In this document: one piece after another, positions 39,681 to 52,410 of the stretch
Numbering within the stretch: the first letter of the stretch is position 1
How the letters are laid out: each line of letters starts with the position of its first letter
Assembly: GCF_963678635.1 (NCBI RefSeq)
Contig: NC_087066.1
Location: 11,888,517-11,952,516 of the forward strand
DNA from: Symsagittifera roscoffensis
Taxonomy: Eukaryota > Xenacoelomorpha > Acoela > Convolutidae
DNA: 64,000 bases
Direction: 5' to 3'
Program-made: the position numbers and the translations under genes
The notes under the pieces: model-generated
Seen by the model: the letters and a program-made list of their open reading frames with translations, nothing else
Database searches by the model: none
What the model was told of the DNA's origin: nothing

Positions 39681-40990
39681 CATTTTCGAAAAACAATAGA
39701 AACAAAATTAAACCATTTCTGCGGCTTTTTGAGAACATTTGAACAGACTGGTGACAAAAAAAATTGATTTTAATTTTTTTTGAAAAAAATGCTTTCCATA
39801 CAATTTCCATATACGACACAAAAACTTTTCCAAGTAATTTTGAAAATTTGCCCAAAATTTTTTAAAATTTTTTTTCACGCGCAAATGGAATTTTGTACGC
39901 AAACAAACGTTTTCCGAAAGAATTTTTTTTGCATGCAAACTTTAATTTTTTGTGAGCATAACGTAGTCCTGAATACGATAATATTGGCTGTTTTTCTTTT
40001 CACTTAATTTTTTTTTCAAAAACGCTGAAAGTTCCTATTTTATATGTATGGCGTGTTTATGTATGCCTTGATCAATGTCTGATAATTTGAAAATTCACAA
40101 ATTTAAAATAATCATAATTGAAAAATTTTGCCAAAAATAAAAAGCTTGTTACTTTTGTTATATCATTTGTGAAAGACAACTCAAAGACAATTCAGGTCGT
40201 TTACTATGCATTGTAAATGGAAGACCGTCCATCCTTTGGTGCTTTGAGTAACCAAGGTCTTTTGTCACTTGTGTCCGGTTGCAAACACAACCGAAATTTT
40301 GTTAGAAAATAAATTTACGAACAAAAAACAACTTTTTGGTTTATGGAGAAAATACTTATCATACAATTTCCATTTATGGGAAAATGCTTATCATAGAGTT
40401 TTCATACAATTTTTCTGTACGTATGAAATTGTATGAAAAGAAATTTCCCATTTATAAGTATTGTATGATAAGCATTTTTGGTCGGGTAATTTATTTTTAC
40501 CCGGGTAATTACTAGTTTTCTATTAACGCGCAGCAACGCGTTCAGCAACTTGACCCGACTCAAAAATTATTTTGATTAGTTTCAGCTAGCTAGAAGTTTC
40601 AGATACTTATGTCGAAATTTGTTAACAATTGAACCAAATAGGAAAGGATCGAATCAAGTCTTCATCTTGCGCCGTTTTTCAGAGGCAGATAAGGTTTATT
40701 TGGTTTAAATTTGGGGAGAGAAATAGAAAATTGTTTCTCGTGAAATACTTGCCGCAATAAGGTTGCATGGATATTAATCGATTATAATGGATTTTTAATG
40801 GTCTGTCTCAACAAATTTCTAAAATAATCGATTATAAACCAAAAACAAAGTAGAAATCAATTTAAATTAATACAATCGTTTATAACGGATTATAATGGGT
40901 TAAAATGGATTTTTTGTAGCAGAAGAACCTGGTTTTGCAAAATCTTTCCATATTCAAAAGTTGAACATTGCAATAGCGAAATTGAGATGT
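39681..40990. other. No gene; scattered repeats
   Basis: AT-rich. It has further 'tatgataagcat' copies at about 40340-40500 and several 'atcgattataatgg' motifs at 40760-40910. No convincing ORF. Confidence 0.5.
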
Positions 40991-40999
40991 ACTTACGGC

Positions 41000-42420
41000 T
41001 TCATACTTGTTTTCTTCGCGACTGTTTTTGACATTGCTTTCTTATATGGGAATATACCTCACCATTATTATTGCCTTCCCTCCACCCACAATTCTTAACC
41101 CCCAACAACCAACAATATCAACGCTCACCTTTACACCCTTTAGAGTCTTGTTTTTTTTGCTGTTTTTAAACTCCGGCTCTAGCGTCCTACCCAACCGCCA
41201 TTTATTTCGGTAAAGGCGGTAGAGAGAGGGGGTAAAAAATGGGGGAGGAGGTAAGGGTAAAACTGGGGAGAGGGAGGACCGGAAAAAATGGAAGGCGACA
41301 GTGAAAAGGAGAAAAGAAGCGCTAGAGAAATGGGAGAGTGAAATGTGCAGATACAGGGGAGGGGAGAAACCTAGAAGGAGCCAGGCGAGGTATCAGGGAG
41401 AAAACTTAACATGCAGGTGGGAGGTATGCGGACGAATTTGTAAAACGAAAGGAGGTCTAGTGCAGCATGAACGACGAGTTCACAGGATACAGGAGAGGGT
41501 GTTTAAATGCGACAGATGCAACAGAACTTTCGCGGAGAAGCAAAACTTAACAAACCACTGAAAGAGCTGTAAGGGGGACCAGATGGGTAGGTGTGGGGAC
41601 CGCGCGGTGACGGTAACAAGGGGTAATATGGCGAGTCATAGGAGGAGTTGCGGAGGAGGGAGTGGAACGGTAGGGAACACGGCGGCAAGGGAGACGGGAG
41701 GTAACAGGTACACGGGGACCAGGGGGAGGAAAGAGTGTGGATCCTGCGGAGCCTGGATCACTGCTAATAACCTAGCCAGACATGAGAGGAAGTGCCAGAA
41801 AGAACCACCCAAGGCCCCCCGAGGGGCGTAAATGGGAAACAGAACAGAACAGAACAGAGGGAGGGGGGAGTAAACTTGGGGGAGGTGGGGTAAGCTTGGG
41901 GTAAACTTGGGGTAAACTAGGGGGAAAATGAGGAGGGGTTAACTGGTGAGTTATGACCCGGGGTTAGTTAAATGGGAGGAAGGAGTAAACTGAGGGGGGA
42001 TGGGTACACTAAGAGGGGGTATACAAAATAAGAGAGGGGTGGTAAACATGGTAGAGATTTTGTAAATGTAAACGGAGAAAATGAGGTGTAAGGTTGATTA
42101 AGCCGGCGTTATAAGTTTGAGTAATTTTGGATATCAAAACTCCAGCTTTTTTCAATTCTAACGGGTTTAAACTTTTTTGCAAGAAATTGATTATAGTGGA
42201 TTATTATCAGTTAAATGATCCAAACGTGTAGTTTTAATCGATATTATTTGCAAAAATTTGGTCACCAAAACCGATTAAAATCAATTCTCATAAAGAAAAG
42301 TTCAAACAAGTTTACAATAACTCGCAAACAGAATTGTAAATTTTCAAATATCATCAACTTTCGGAACTGTTAAATACGTTTTCAGTTTCGGCAATATGGT
42401 ACTTCTGCGCTGTTTAATTC
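41000..42420. repeat. 917-bp repeat array, long first unit
   Basis: Starts with 'gacattgcttt...cttaacccccaacaacc', shared with 42610, 43527 and 44444, and ends with 'ttgattaagccggcg...', shared with 43011. Relative to later units it holds about 660 extra bases, which include the LINE zinc-finger segment. The later units therefore look like deleted derivatives, or this one has an insertion. Confidence 0.65.
41301..41831 (+). pseudogene. C-terminal zinc-finger part of a non-LTR retrotransposon ORF
   Basis: One frame with a single TGA (41559-41561). It encodes a CCHH finger (C-x4-C...H-x4-H), a second C-x2-C...H, a third Cys/His cluster and C-x2-C...H-x3-C (ECGSC...ARHERKC). Such multi-finger tails follow the reverse transcriptase in several LINE families. 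The RT itself is absent, so this is a 3' fragment. Base composition is much richer in GC than the surroundings. It is followed by a G-rich 3' tail with repeated 'ggggtaaactt' that grades into the tandem array. Confidence 0.6.
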
Positions 42421-42524
42421 CCCCATAGAATTGTGGTTGGGTTTTGTATTTCTGCATTGCCTGCTTTTTTGTATATCTGAGAAAAAGAAGAGTTTTGTTT
42501 AAAAATTACTAAAGTAGTGCATAG

Positions 42525-44870
42525 ATGCGTGCTTTTTGTGGTTGTCGTCTGATAATAGGTGTTATTTTATTTGGGAGACTATGTAATTTTTCTTCACGAC
42601 TTTTTTTGACATTGCTTTTATTTGGGTCTATACCTCACTATTATTACTGCCTTCCCTCACCCACAATTCTTAACCCCCAACAACCAACAATTACTAACGC
42701 TCCCCTTTACAACCTTTAGAGTTCGTTTTTTTTTGCTGTTTTTAAACTCCGGCTATAGCATCCTACCCACCCGCCATTTATTTCGGTAAACGGGGGGATA
42801 AGAGTAAAAACTGGAGGAGGAGGGGGTAAACTTGGGGAATGTGGGGTAAACTTAGGGTAAACAAAGAGGAAAATGGGGTGGGAGTAAACTGAGGGGGGAG
42901 GGGATGGGTACACTAAGGGGAAGGGGGTATATAAAATAAGAGAGGGTGGTAAACATGGTGGAAAAAACTGAGGATTTTGTAAACCTGAACGGAGAAAATG
43001 AGTTGTAAGGTTGATTAAGCCGGCGTTATAAGTTTGAGTAATTTTGGATATCAAAACTCCAGTTTTTTTTAATTCTAACGGGTTTAAATTTTTTTGCAAG
43101 AAATTGATTATAATGGATTATTATCAGTTAAATGATCCAAACGTGTAGTTTTAATCGATATTATTTGCAAAATTTTGGTCACCAAAAACGATTAAAATCA
43201 ATTCTCATAAAGAAAAGTTCAAACAAGTTTACAATAACTCGCAAACAGAATTGTAAATTTTCAAATATCATCAACTTTCGGAACTGTTAAATACGTTTTC
43301 AGTTTCGGCAATATGGTACTTCTGCGCTGTTTAATTCCCCCATAGAATTGTGGTTGGGTTTTGTATTTCTGCATTGCCTGCTTTTTTGTATATCTGAGAA
43401 AAAGAGGAGTTTTGTTTAAAAATTACTAAAGTAGTGCATAGATGCGTGCTTTTTGTGGTTGTCGTCTGATAATAGGTGTTATTTTACTTGGGGGACTATG
43501 TAATTTTTCTTCACGACTTTTTTTGACATTGCTTTTATTTGGGTCTATACCTCACTATTATTACTGCCTTCCCTCACCCACAATTCTTAACCCCCAACAA
43601 CCAACAATTACCAACGCTCCCCTTCACAACCTTTAGAGTTCGTTTTTTTTTGCTGTTTTTAAACTCCGGCTATAGCATCCTACCCACCCGCCATTTATTT
43701 CGGTAAACGGGGGGATAAGAGTAAAAACTGGAGGAGGAGGGGTAAACTTGGGGAATGTGGGGTAAACTTAGGGTAAACAAAGAGGAAAATGGGGTGGGAG
43801 TAAACTGAGGGGGGAGGGGATGGGTACACAAAGGGGAAGGGGGTATATAAAATAAGAGAGGGGTGGTAAACATGGTGGAAAAAAGTGAGGATTTTGTAAA
43901 CCTGAACGGAGAAAATGAGTTGTAAGGTTGATTAAGCCGGCGTTATAAGTTTGAGTAATTTTGGATATCAAAACTCCAGTTTTTTTCAATTCTAACGTGT
44001 TTAAATTTTTTTGCAAGAAATTGATTATAATGGATTATTATCAGTTAAATGATCCAAACGTGTAGTTTTAATCGATATTATTTGCAAAATTTTGGTCACC
44101 AAAAACGATTAAAATCAATTCTCATAAAGAAAAGTTCAAACAAGTTTACAATAACTCGCAAACAGAATTGTAAATTTTCAAATATCATCAACTTTCGGAA
44201 CTGTTAAATACGTTTTCAGTTTCGGCAATATGGTACTTCTGCGCTGTTTAATTCCCCCATAGAATTGTGGTTGGGTTTTGTATTTCTGCATTGCCTGCTT
44301 TTTTGTATATCTGAGAAATAGAGGAGTTTTGTTTAAAAATTACTAAAGTAGTGCATAGATGCGTGCTTTTTGTGGTTGTCGTCTGATAATAGGTGTTATT
44401 TTATTTGGGAGACTATGTAATTTTTCTTCACGACTTTTTTTGACATTGCTTTTATTTGGGTCTATACCTCACTATTATTACTGCCTTCCCTCACCCACAA
44501 TTCTTAACCCCCAACAACCAACAATTACCAACGCTCCCCTTTACAACCTTTAGAGTTCGTTTTTTTTTGCTGTTTTTAAACTCCGGCTATAGCATCCTAC
44601 CCACCCGCCATTTATTTCGGTAAACGGGGGGGATAAGGGTAAAAACTGGAGGAGGAGGGGGTAAATTTGGGGAATATGGGGTAAACTTAGGGTAAACAAA
44701 GGGGAAAATGGGGTGGGAGTAAACTGAGGGGGGAGGGGATGGGTACACTAAGGGGAAGGGGGTATATAAAATAAGAGAGGGGTGGTAAACATGGTAGAAA
44801 AAACTGAGGATTTTGTAAACCTGAACGGAGAAAATGAGTTGTAAGGGTGATTAAGCGGACGTTATAAGTT
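42525..44870. repeat. 917-bp tandem repeat units 2-4
   Basis: Units start at 42525, 43442 and 44359 with a constant 917-bp step and very high identity. The last unit is cut near 44870 and then diverges. Each holds a C-rich block, a purine-rich 'ggggtaaactt' block, and an AT-rich block with 'atcgatattattt'. Short frames repeated in each unit are shadows of the repeat. Confidence 0.9.
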
Positions 44871-45275
44871 TGAATTTTTTGGGAATCAAAACTTCCAGAT
44901 TTTCTTCGATTTTAACCGGTTTATTTTTTTCTTAAAATTTGCAACTGATTATAATAGATTTTTATCAGTTAAGCGATCCCAACGTGTATTTTTCATCGAT
45001 TTTATTTGCCATATTTTGACCATCGAAACCGATTATAATCGATTATGGTTCATGAATCCTCATTTTGGATTTTTTTTCTGAGAATTGTTCGCTATGAAAA
45101 AAATCGGTTTTGTAATTCTACTTTGAATGTTTATAACAAATTGATATGTCGGCTAGGCCCCAAAGAACTCTGATGCTTTATAAGAACTTTTGCTTTGTTC
45201 TGCATCATGAATTATTTTAAAAAAATTTCATGCGTTTTTTACAAAAACTTACTGTTACTATTGCTTTCCCAAATA

Positions 45276-45276
45276 C

Positions 45277-45346
<70 letters not shown>
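45276..45346. repeat. TA microsatellite
   Basis: About 70 bases of alternating A and T with one G interruption. The 72-codon frame across it is spurious. Confidence 0.95.
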
Positions 45347-45348
<2 letters not shown>

Positions 45349-45686
45349 AATTGGAAAACAAGCAGAGCATTTTCAGGAAGGAAAATTATGATTTAAGAGA
45401 GTTGGGGCAGTAGAACAGTGCCGAAGTATAACAGTGACGAAAATCAAAATTTTGCTCAACAGTGCCGAAAATTGGTTTGAATAATGTTTTTATTCATTAT
45501 AAATCACTGACAAGTAAATTAATACAAATTGACGGAAGTTGAAAAGTCAAAATTGGCTATTTTAATTGATGCCGTTAATCAATCAAAAGTTCCTAAGTGC
45601 GGCGTCATAAGTTTTTCTGAAAACATATTTAACTCAAAAAATTGAAAAACTTCACTCTCGTTTTCGCTCCAAAATAAAACAAAATC

Positions 45687-45960
45687 AAACAAGTTTACAA
45701 TAGTTCGCAAGCAGAATTCTAAATTTTCAAATAGCTCAACTTTCGGAACTGTTAAATACGTTTTCAGTTTCGGCAATGTGGTACTTCTGCTCTGTTGAAT
45801 TCTCCAATAGAACTGTGGTTAGGTTTTGTATTTCTGCATTGCTTGCATTTTTTGTATATCTGAGAGAGAGAGAGAGCAGTTTTGTTTGAAAATTACTTAG
45901 ATAGTGCATAGATGCGTGCTTTTTGTGGTTGTCGTGTTATAACAGGTGTTGTTTTTTTTT
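45687..45960. repeat. Diverged partial unit of the 917-bp repeat
   Basis: 'ttcggaactgttaaatacg' through 'gatgcgtgctttttgtggtt' matches 42358-42546 with substitutions and a GA expansion at 45863-45875. It is an older copy, separated from the array. Confidence 0.7.
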
Positions 45961-46620
45961 GCCGGACTCCGTAACTTGTTTTTCTGTCGACACTTCACAC
46001 CAGATATGGTATTTGATTTACCGTGTTTGCTTGACTGTCGAAGTAGCTCAAATCAGCTCATGAACATCATCTGTGCAAAACCATTTGCAAAAAAGCCAAG
46101 ATACACAGTTTGTCTGAAGTTCCTTCAACTGTAAATAGTTCACATAACTGCTTTCATTGAACTATTGGTTATAAATGGTTGTATTATTCGGATCAATCTT
46201 GCTATAAGTAAATTAAAAATTAGACCTTATTTATGTTATAACTTCAGTTCTCTCGTACCTTGAAAAATTCAAAAATAGGGTGAGCACTTTAATATTTGGG
46301 TTAATGCTTCATTACTGCCTTTAGTAAAAAGAGAAAAATGTTGATAGCAACTATTTTCCACGACAAATTCTGAGGTTCTCAAAAATTTGCATAGTTTCAA
46401 ACAGGATGCTCTATACAATTTGTTTCTGCAGGCTGAGAAAAAAACGCGAAAACAAACTGAAAAAAAAAATGCATGAAAAACGACAAATAAACAAAAATTT
46501 AGAGAAACATGGCTAAATACGCCTTACTGCGAATTACAAGAAAACATATTTTCGATTTCTTTTATCCTTAAACCAAAATATACATTGTTTGTTGCAGATT
46601 ACTGAAATAACTGGGAGATA

Positions 46621-47310
46621 ATGCCTACCGACTTTGACGCAATTTCTTGTAACTTGAACCAACAGTGTCTGGACCATGGCTTAGACTGTACTTTGGTTTG
46701 CATGCAAGACGCATGCCTCAATTCCAACAACAAACAACCGTCCCCAGTGTGTCCCAAATGCGTGATGAAAGATCACGATCTGCACAAGATGAGAAGCTGG
46801 GAAAAGGCAAAAAGGCAAGAAATAGAGTCGAAAGAAGAGGCTGTGATAAAACAGCGACGAGAGTTCCAACAAATCTTGATAACTTTCAAGCAAAAAAGTT
46901 CCGCCGGAACGTCAAAAGACATCGAGGAAATAATCAACAAACATTTGAAAAAATGCACCATTTCGAGATGCGACGGAAATTCGAACGATTTCAGTCATTT
47001 GATCAAAAAGAGTGAGGAATTGACAGACTATTTTGTTTCATTTCAGGAAACCAAAATCAAACTGGGAATCAAAGAGAATTCAGAAATATATTTTGAGCTC
47101 GCAGGAAAGTATTCTAAGCAATCCGTTAAGGATAACAGTGACACACCGTCTTCGAGCAGACAAAGTCTAGCTACACAAATAGCCGATACATATCAACCCA
47201 CTCCACGAAATCCAGACCCGACTGCAGTTGAAGCTCAAATACAACCAGCGCAAACCCCCCAATTGGAAGAAGTTTTGATCGATGGTCATCAAGAGCCGAT
47301 ACAACCATGA
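46621..47310 (+). CDS. B-box-like zinc protein with coiled coil, 229 aa
   Basis: An intact 229-codon frame. Cys/His residues C10, C16, H19, C23, C27, C32, C44, C47, H52 and H55 include C-x2-H and C-x2-C-x4-H-x2-H, close to a B-box zinc-finger layout. They are followed by a charged helix likely to form a coiled coil (58-92) and a second Cys/His patch (128-137). The C-terminal third is Pro/Gln/Ser-rich. B-box plus coiled coil is the TRIM-type arrangement, here without a RING. A splice-acceptor-like GTTGCAG ends 23 bases before the ATG, so a noncoding first exon is likely. Balanced codon use and higher GC support a host gene. The role is not determined. Confidence 0.6.
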   Translation: MPTDFDAISCNLNQQCLDHGLDCTLVCMQDACLNSNNKQPSPVCPKCVMKDHDLHKMRSWEKAKRQEIESKEEAVIKQRREFQQILITFKQKSSAGTSKDIEEIINKHLKKCTISRCDGNSNDFSHLIKKSEELTDYFVSFQETKIKLGIKENSEIYFELAGKYSKQSVKDNSDTPSSSRQSLATQIADTYQPTPRNPDPTAVEAQIQPAQTPQLEEVLIDGHQEPIQP

Positions 47311-48179
47311 ACAACAATTTCATTAAAAAAACGGAATCATTTTCCTTCTCCTGTAACCCTTTCTCATAAGCATCATTTATCAGATTAATACGTGTTTTAC
47401 AATAATAATTTTAAGGACCAAATGCGTTTGGAGAATCCTAATTGATCCTTATTACTTTGGAGACCAGAATAAGTGTAACATTAAAATAGCAAATACGGGT
47501 AAGAAGAGGAGAAAAAAGCCTAAGGTTGCTCACTGAAAAAAAAACAAATTTGACAAACCCAGAAAATCATCTTCCAAAGTATCCTCCACCAAATATTGCT
47601 AAAACTACTAGTCAAAGTCCGTAAACGTTCAAAGAGGACGATATAAGAATTTCTCGAGGGAGAGGGTGGGGGTGCCTGCTGATTTCCATGTTTTAAAATC
47701 AGGAATAGAACATCCGATCAGCAGGCTATGTTTTAACATTTGATATGGAATCTACAATATATCTTGTAGTGTCTTAGTGTGTGTGTCCTGGTAAGAGAAT
47801 AGTGAAAAAAATGGTGTTTTTTTGGTTTTTGTGTGAAAATCTCTAGTTTTTCTGCAAAAATTCTCAACGAGCTTTATCTTGGAAAATATAATTGGAGTGT
47901 TTTGGGTGGATTGAGGAATGAAAGTTTTATAGCATGTTTTTGATTCTTGGTAAATCTATGAAAAAAATTTTGCACAAAATGAAATTTTTTTATTTGAAAA
48001 TTTATCGAAGAAAATGAGTTTTTATCTCTAAAGATTCAAAACACGATGAGATTTGATCTAATTTGAGCTATGACTTGTATTATATGACATTCTAACTTTT
48101 TATGATCGTTCTAGCTGTAGCCTGCTGAAATTTTGAATTAGAAGAAGAAATGTTCTTATCTGCTAGATTTCTTTATGAG
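47311..48179. other. 3' flank of the B-box-like gene, no other feature
   Basis: ATTAAA variants follow the stop within 20 bases, but no clear poly(A) signal is defined. No ORF of interest. Confidence 0.45.
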
Positions 48180-49640
48180 GTCGTAAGTTTACTGAAGTCA
48201 TGATTATTTCTATACAGCTGCGGTAAACTTAATATACAATGCAGTGATTTATCAATGTTCTCGATGTTTCTCAAAAAATTTTCTTTTCCATGTTTCAGCA
48301 GCTTTCAGCTATATTGAGCATAATTTGTAAAAACATTTAAAAAAATAGATGGAATCTTATACTGTTTTGGAATTTTGTTAATGAAAAAATCTCAATTTTT
48401 GTGCAGAAACTCTTAACATTGACTTACCGTGAACTAAAAACATACGATTTTACCATAATTATGCAATCCACACCTAATACTTCAATGAAAATGTTTTCGA
48501 TTAGATAAAGCGCGCAGACTTTTTTGTCGAACGTTGGAGATTTCAACACGAAAATAAAATAAAAAAATGTTCCCACTATTCTATTACCATGACACAAACA
48601 AATGAACCTTACCAATCTGATTTCCTATTTCAATTACTTGTAGACCCAATATTAATACAAAACCTGTTAACCGGATGTTATTTTCCCTATCTTATGACAT
48701 GGAGGTAAGCATGCATCCCCCATCCCCCAGCTCAGCTCCAACATTTGCTACTATCGAGGTTCTCTACGATAACTTGCAAGGTGAAGGTTCTTGCAAGATG
48801 GGAATTCGGAAGGATCTTGCAGGAGGATCTTTCAAGAGTGAAATTGTCTTGCAAGATCTTTCAAGATAATCAACAACGGAAGTTTTTCATAAAAATTTAT
48901 AATAAGCGACTGAAAAACACCATGAAAATCAATTTAACAATGGTCTGAAAAAAAAACTGAGTTTGAGTTCGAATAAGAAAACTAAAATGGCCTGTTCATG
49001 TCTCTGTTTGATCTTTTCTCTGTTTTCTTAATGTAAAAAATTTCAAGCTGTGTTTAAATGTTTTGCAATTTGAATTAAGAATTCCAAAAACTTGTTTTTT
49101 GTTGTTTTTTAGAATAAAGCATCTAGTTTAGCAACTCTTTTGATTAAAATTTAGTTTTTTGTTATTTATGTGGAAATTGTGATCAATAGAGTTACTAAGC
49201 TGCAAATTTTCTGTATGTTGTTATCAGATAGAAACTATATAAATCAGATTATCAAATTTTGCCGTTAAAGTGTTTTCTCTTTCTCTTTCTCATTTGCCTA
49301 AACGTTCAAATGTTATCGTTACACTACGCGCTCAATTGCTATTGTATTTGCAAGGTATTTGCGCAAAAAAACTACTTTTATAACAAAAAATGTTTTCTGT
49401 TTCAAATGATGGTTCAAAAAAGTTGTCTTTAGGTGAGGTTATCTTGAAAGGTCTTGCAAAAATCTTGCACAATCTTCTAAAGAAGTGAATTGTATATAAA
49501 GGAATCTTGCAAGATTTTTGCAGGATTTTACATTATAACCCCAATTGATTGATTAGGGCTGTGTTTGCTGAACGAGTCACCTTTATGTCTATCATGCTAT
49601 TAGGGCCGCCGCGCAATTTATATTTTTTGCCAGTTGGATG
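48180..49640. repeat. Duplicated ~1.4-kb block, copy A
   Basis: Sequence from 'tgcggtaaacttaa' to 'gggccgccgcgcaat' matches 51040-52410 in the same order. Near both ends of an inner part (48770-48870 and 49440-49530) are clusters of 'tcttgcaaga'-like palindromic words, which may be subterminal repeats of a nonautonomous transposon. Confidence 0.7.
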
Positions 49641-51039
49641 TTTACTTCCAAAACTAGCAAACCTATGTCTAAGCAAATCTACAAAGTATAAGAGTTGTCA
49701 ATGTTCCATAAGTGATAAGGATTTGAGTGAAAAAAAAAACATAATAAAACATGACCACTGAGCCTACTATTGTGTCCTTTTACCGTTGTTTCTAATCGAA
49801 AAGCCTTAGTTAGAGAGGCATTCATCCGAAGGTCATCAAACATTTGTTACTCGATCGTTGAATTTGATTCAAGCCGGTTTTACCAATTTTTATTGTGTCA
49901 AGATATGCCAAGCGAAAGTACATGAGATGGGAGTTTGACACGATTATGCACAATTACCCGGCTAGGCATAACAGAACTCACAGGTTTGAGAATAGTGTCA
50001 TGTGTTTTTAGCAGGAAACAAGACCAGAATGCTAAATTAAAAGCTTTTTTTTGCTTGGAAACAAGAAAAAATCGACTGGCTTAATCTGGACGCCATTTCT
50101 GATCACAGCAAGACACCCCTTCTTTCGAAACTCAAAGTTGGTTCTTCTTTCGGTTTTGTTCAGTGCGAGTTAGGAGTTCCAAAAGAATTAACACCAAAAC
50201 TTGCCAAATTCTCCAAGTTTCAAAAACACCAAAATTGGAAGAAATTGTATCAGAGATTGCATAAAAATTTTTGTAGTTGAAAACGAAAAGTTTAAGCGTC
50301 GTCAGAGAATGCTAATATCTGGTTTTAAGTTGGAAAAAAGAGGTAATGACTCCGCTCCACAGTAAGTCTTTATTCAAAAGACTGAAAACAGTTGAGAAAA
50401 AACTATATACGGTGGAATTGCTTAAATCTACAATTGAACACAGAACCCATCACGGCCGGATTCTTCATGCTGCAGTATGCAAAGGTGAGAACTTTAGAGA
50501 TGTTCTATAGTTCGCTTGACAAAATCTGTGACAAATTTTTCCAAAGAATTGGAGATGGACACATATTCATTCTATTTAGCTCTTGCTGAAGAAAAAATTA
50601 CACGAGTGTACCAAACAATTCGAAGAGCAGTTTGCGAAAAACTGAAGCAAACATGTTGCAGAGACTCTTTCAAGGCTGATGCAAAATCTATTTTTTCCTG
50701 GAGCAAGTTTCAGCACTAAAAAGACGATAAACGGTAGCCAGGAACTTTTAAAGAGGAGTTGTGATGTGCTATGGTTTTGTAGCACAACTTATTATTGCTA
50801 TGAGAAAAGCTTGGATAAATTCAAACTTGTCAGCTGAAGATTGAACAAACAGATTCTATGAAAAATTATAGAAAAAACTGGATGAAGCAGTAAACTTTAC
50901 AAGAAGATTTTTCAGATTTGTAAGAAAAAGTTGCTACACATGAGCACACAAAGAAAGGACTTAAGTTTTTTTATCCAAACAGGCCATTTCAAGATGTTGG
51001 AATTCATTCAAAACCATTGAACATTGAGGAACTGTTTTT
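49641..51039. other. Spacer between duplicated blocks
   Basis: No recognised gene. Short frames at 50392-50719 overlap in two phases and have no motif. Confidence 0.4.
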
Positions 51040-52410
51040 ACCCAGTAGATTTCTGTATGAAGTTACAATATTATCAATTACAAGATTATTTCTATAATGC
51101 TGCGGTAAGCTTAAATTACAATGCAGTGATATATAAACTTTCTTCGGAATTTAGTTTTGTATCTCACAAATTTTTTTTTTCAATGTTTCAGCAGTTTTCA
51201 GCTAGATTGACTCTTAACATTGTCTTACGGTGAACTAAAAACATACGATTTTACCATCATTCTACAATCACACCTAATACCCAATGACAATGTTTTCAAG
51301 TAGATAACGCGCTCCGAATTTTTTGTCGAACGTTGGAGATTTCAACACAAAAATCAAAAACAACCTTTTTCTTACCATTCCATTTCCATGACACAAACAA
51401 AAAAAGCTTACCAATCCGATTTCCTATTTCAGTTCATTGTAGATTCTATACCCAATATTAAACCAAAAAAAAAACTTGACCGGATATCATTTCTCCTATC
51501 TTAAGACATGGAGGTTGGCATGTATACCCCCGCTCAGCTCCAAGATCTCCTACCATGGAGGTTATCTCATGAGATCTTTTGCATGGTGGAGTTTTTTGCA
51601 AGATAGAAGTTCTTGAAGATTCTTGCAAGAGGATTTTGCAGTGAAGTTATCTGGCAAGATCTTTCACAATAACCAACAAGGGAATTTTTTCATAAACATT
51701 TATTCTAAGCGACTGTTAATTACCATGAAAATCAAGTCTTAAAAAATTTGAGTTTGAGTTTGGACAAGAAAAATTAAATGGCTTATTTTAAAAGGTTCGT
51801 AATCTGCTCATTTCTCAGCTTTCATTATTAACAATTTTCAAGCTGAGTTTAAAATTTATGCAATTCGAATGAAAATTTCCGAACACACGTTTTCTGATGA
51901 TTTTTTGAATAAATTATCTAGTTTTGCAACTCTAGTGGTTAAAATTTTGTTTTTCGTTATTTATGTCAAAAGTGTGATCAAAATAATTACTAAGCTGGAA
52001 AAATTTTGTAGGCTATTATCACATAAATACGATATAAATATGATTATCGAATGTTGGGGTAAAATTTTTCTATTTTTTTGTTTATTTTACCATTCAAAAG
52101 TTATCACTACACTTTCCACTCAATTACTATTTTATTTGCAAGGTGTTCGCTCGTATAACTTTTTTTGGAGCAAAAGTATTTTTTGTTTTAAATCTTGCTT
52201 TTAAAAAAAGTTATCTTGAAGTGAGGTTACCTTGCAAGAATCTCGCAAGATCTTTTAAAGAGGTGCATTGTCTTTAAAGGAATCTTGCAGGATTCTTGCA
52301 GGATTGTGCAATTTAACCCTGCTTGATCGATTAGGACTGCGTTTGCTGAACGAGCCACCTTCATGTCTATCATGCGAATAGGGCCGCCGAGCAATTTTTT
52401 TTTGCCAGTT
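51040..52410. repeat. Duplicated ~1.4-kb block, copy B
   Basis: Direct, diverged copy of 48180-49640, with the same 'tcttgcaaga' clusters at 51590-51670 and 52225-52305. Indels and substitutions are frequent, so the duplication is old. Confidence 0.7.

Noticed and set aside
42716-43099. 127-codon Pro-rich minus frame in the tandem array
   Set aside because: Reverse reading of the purine-rich block of the 917-bp unit; it recurs with frameshifts in the next units.
45195-45413. 72-codon frame with an Ile-Tyr repeat
   Set aside because: Translation of the TA microsatellite.
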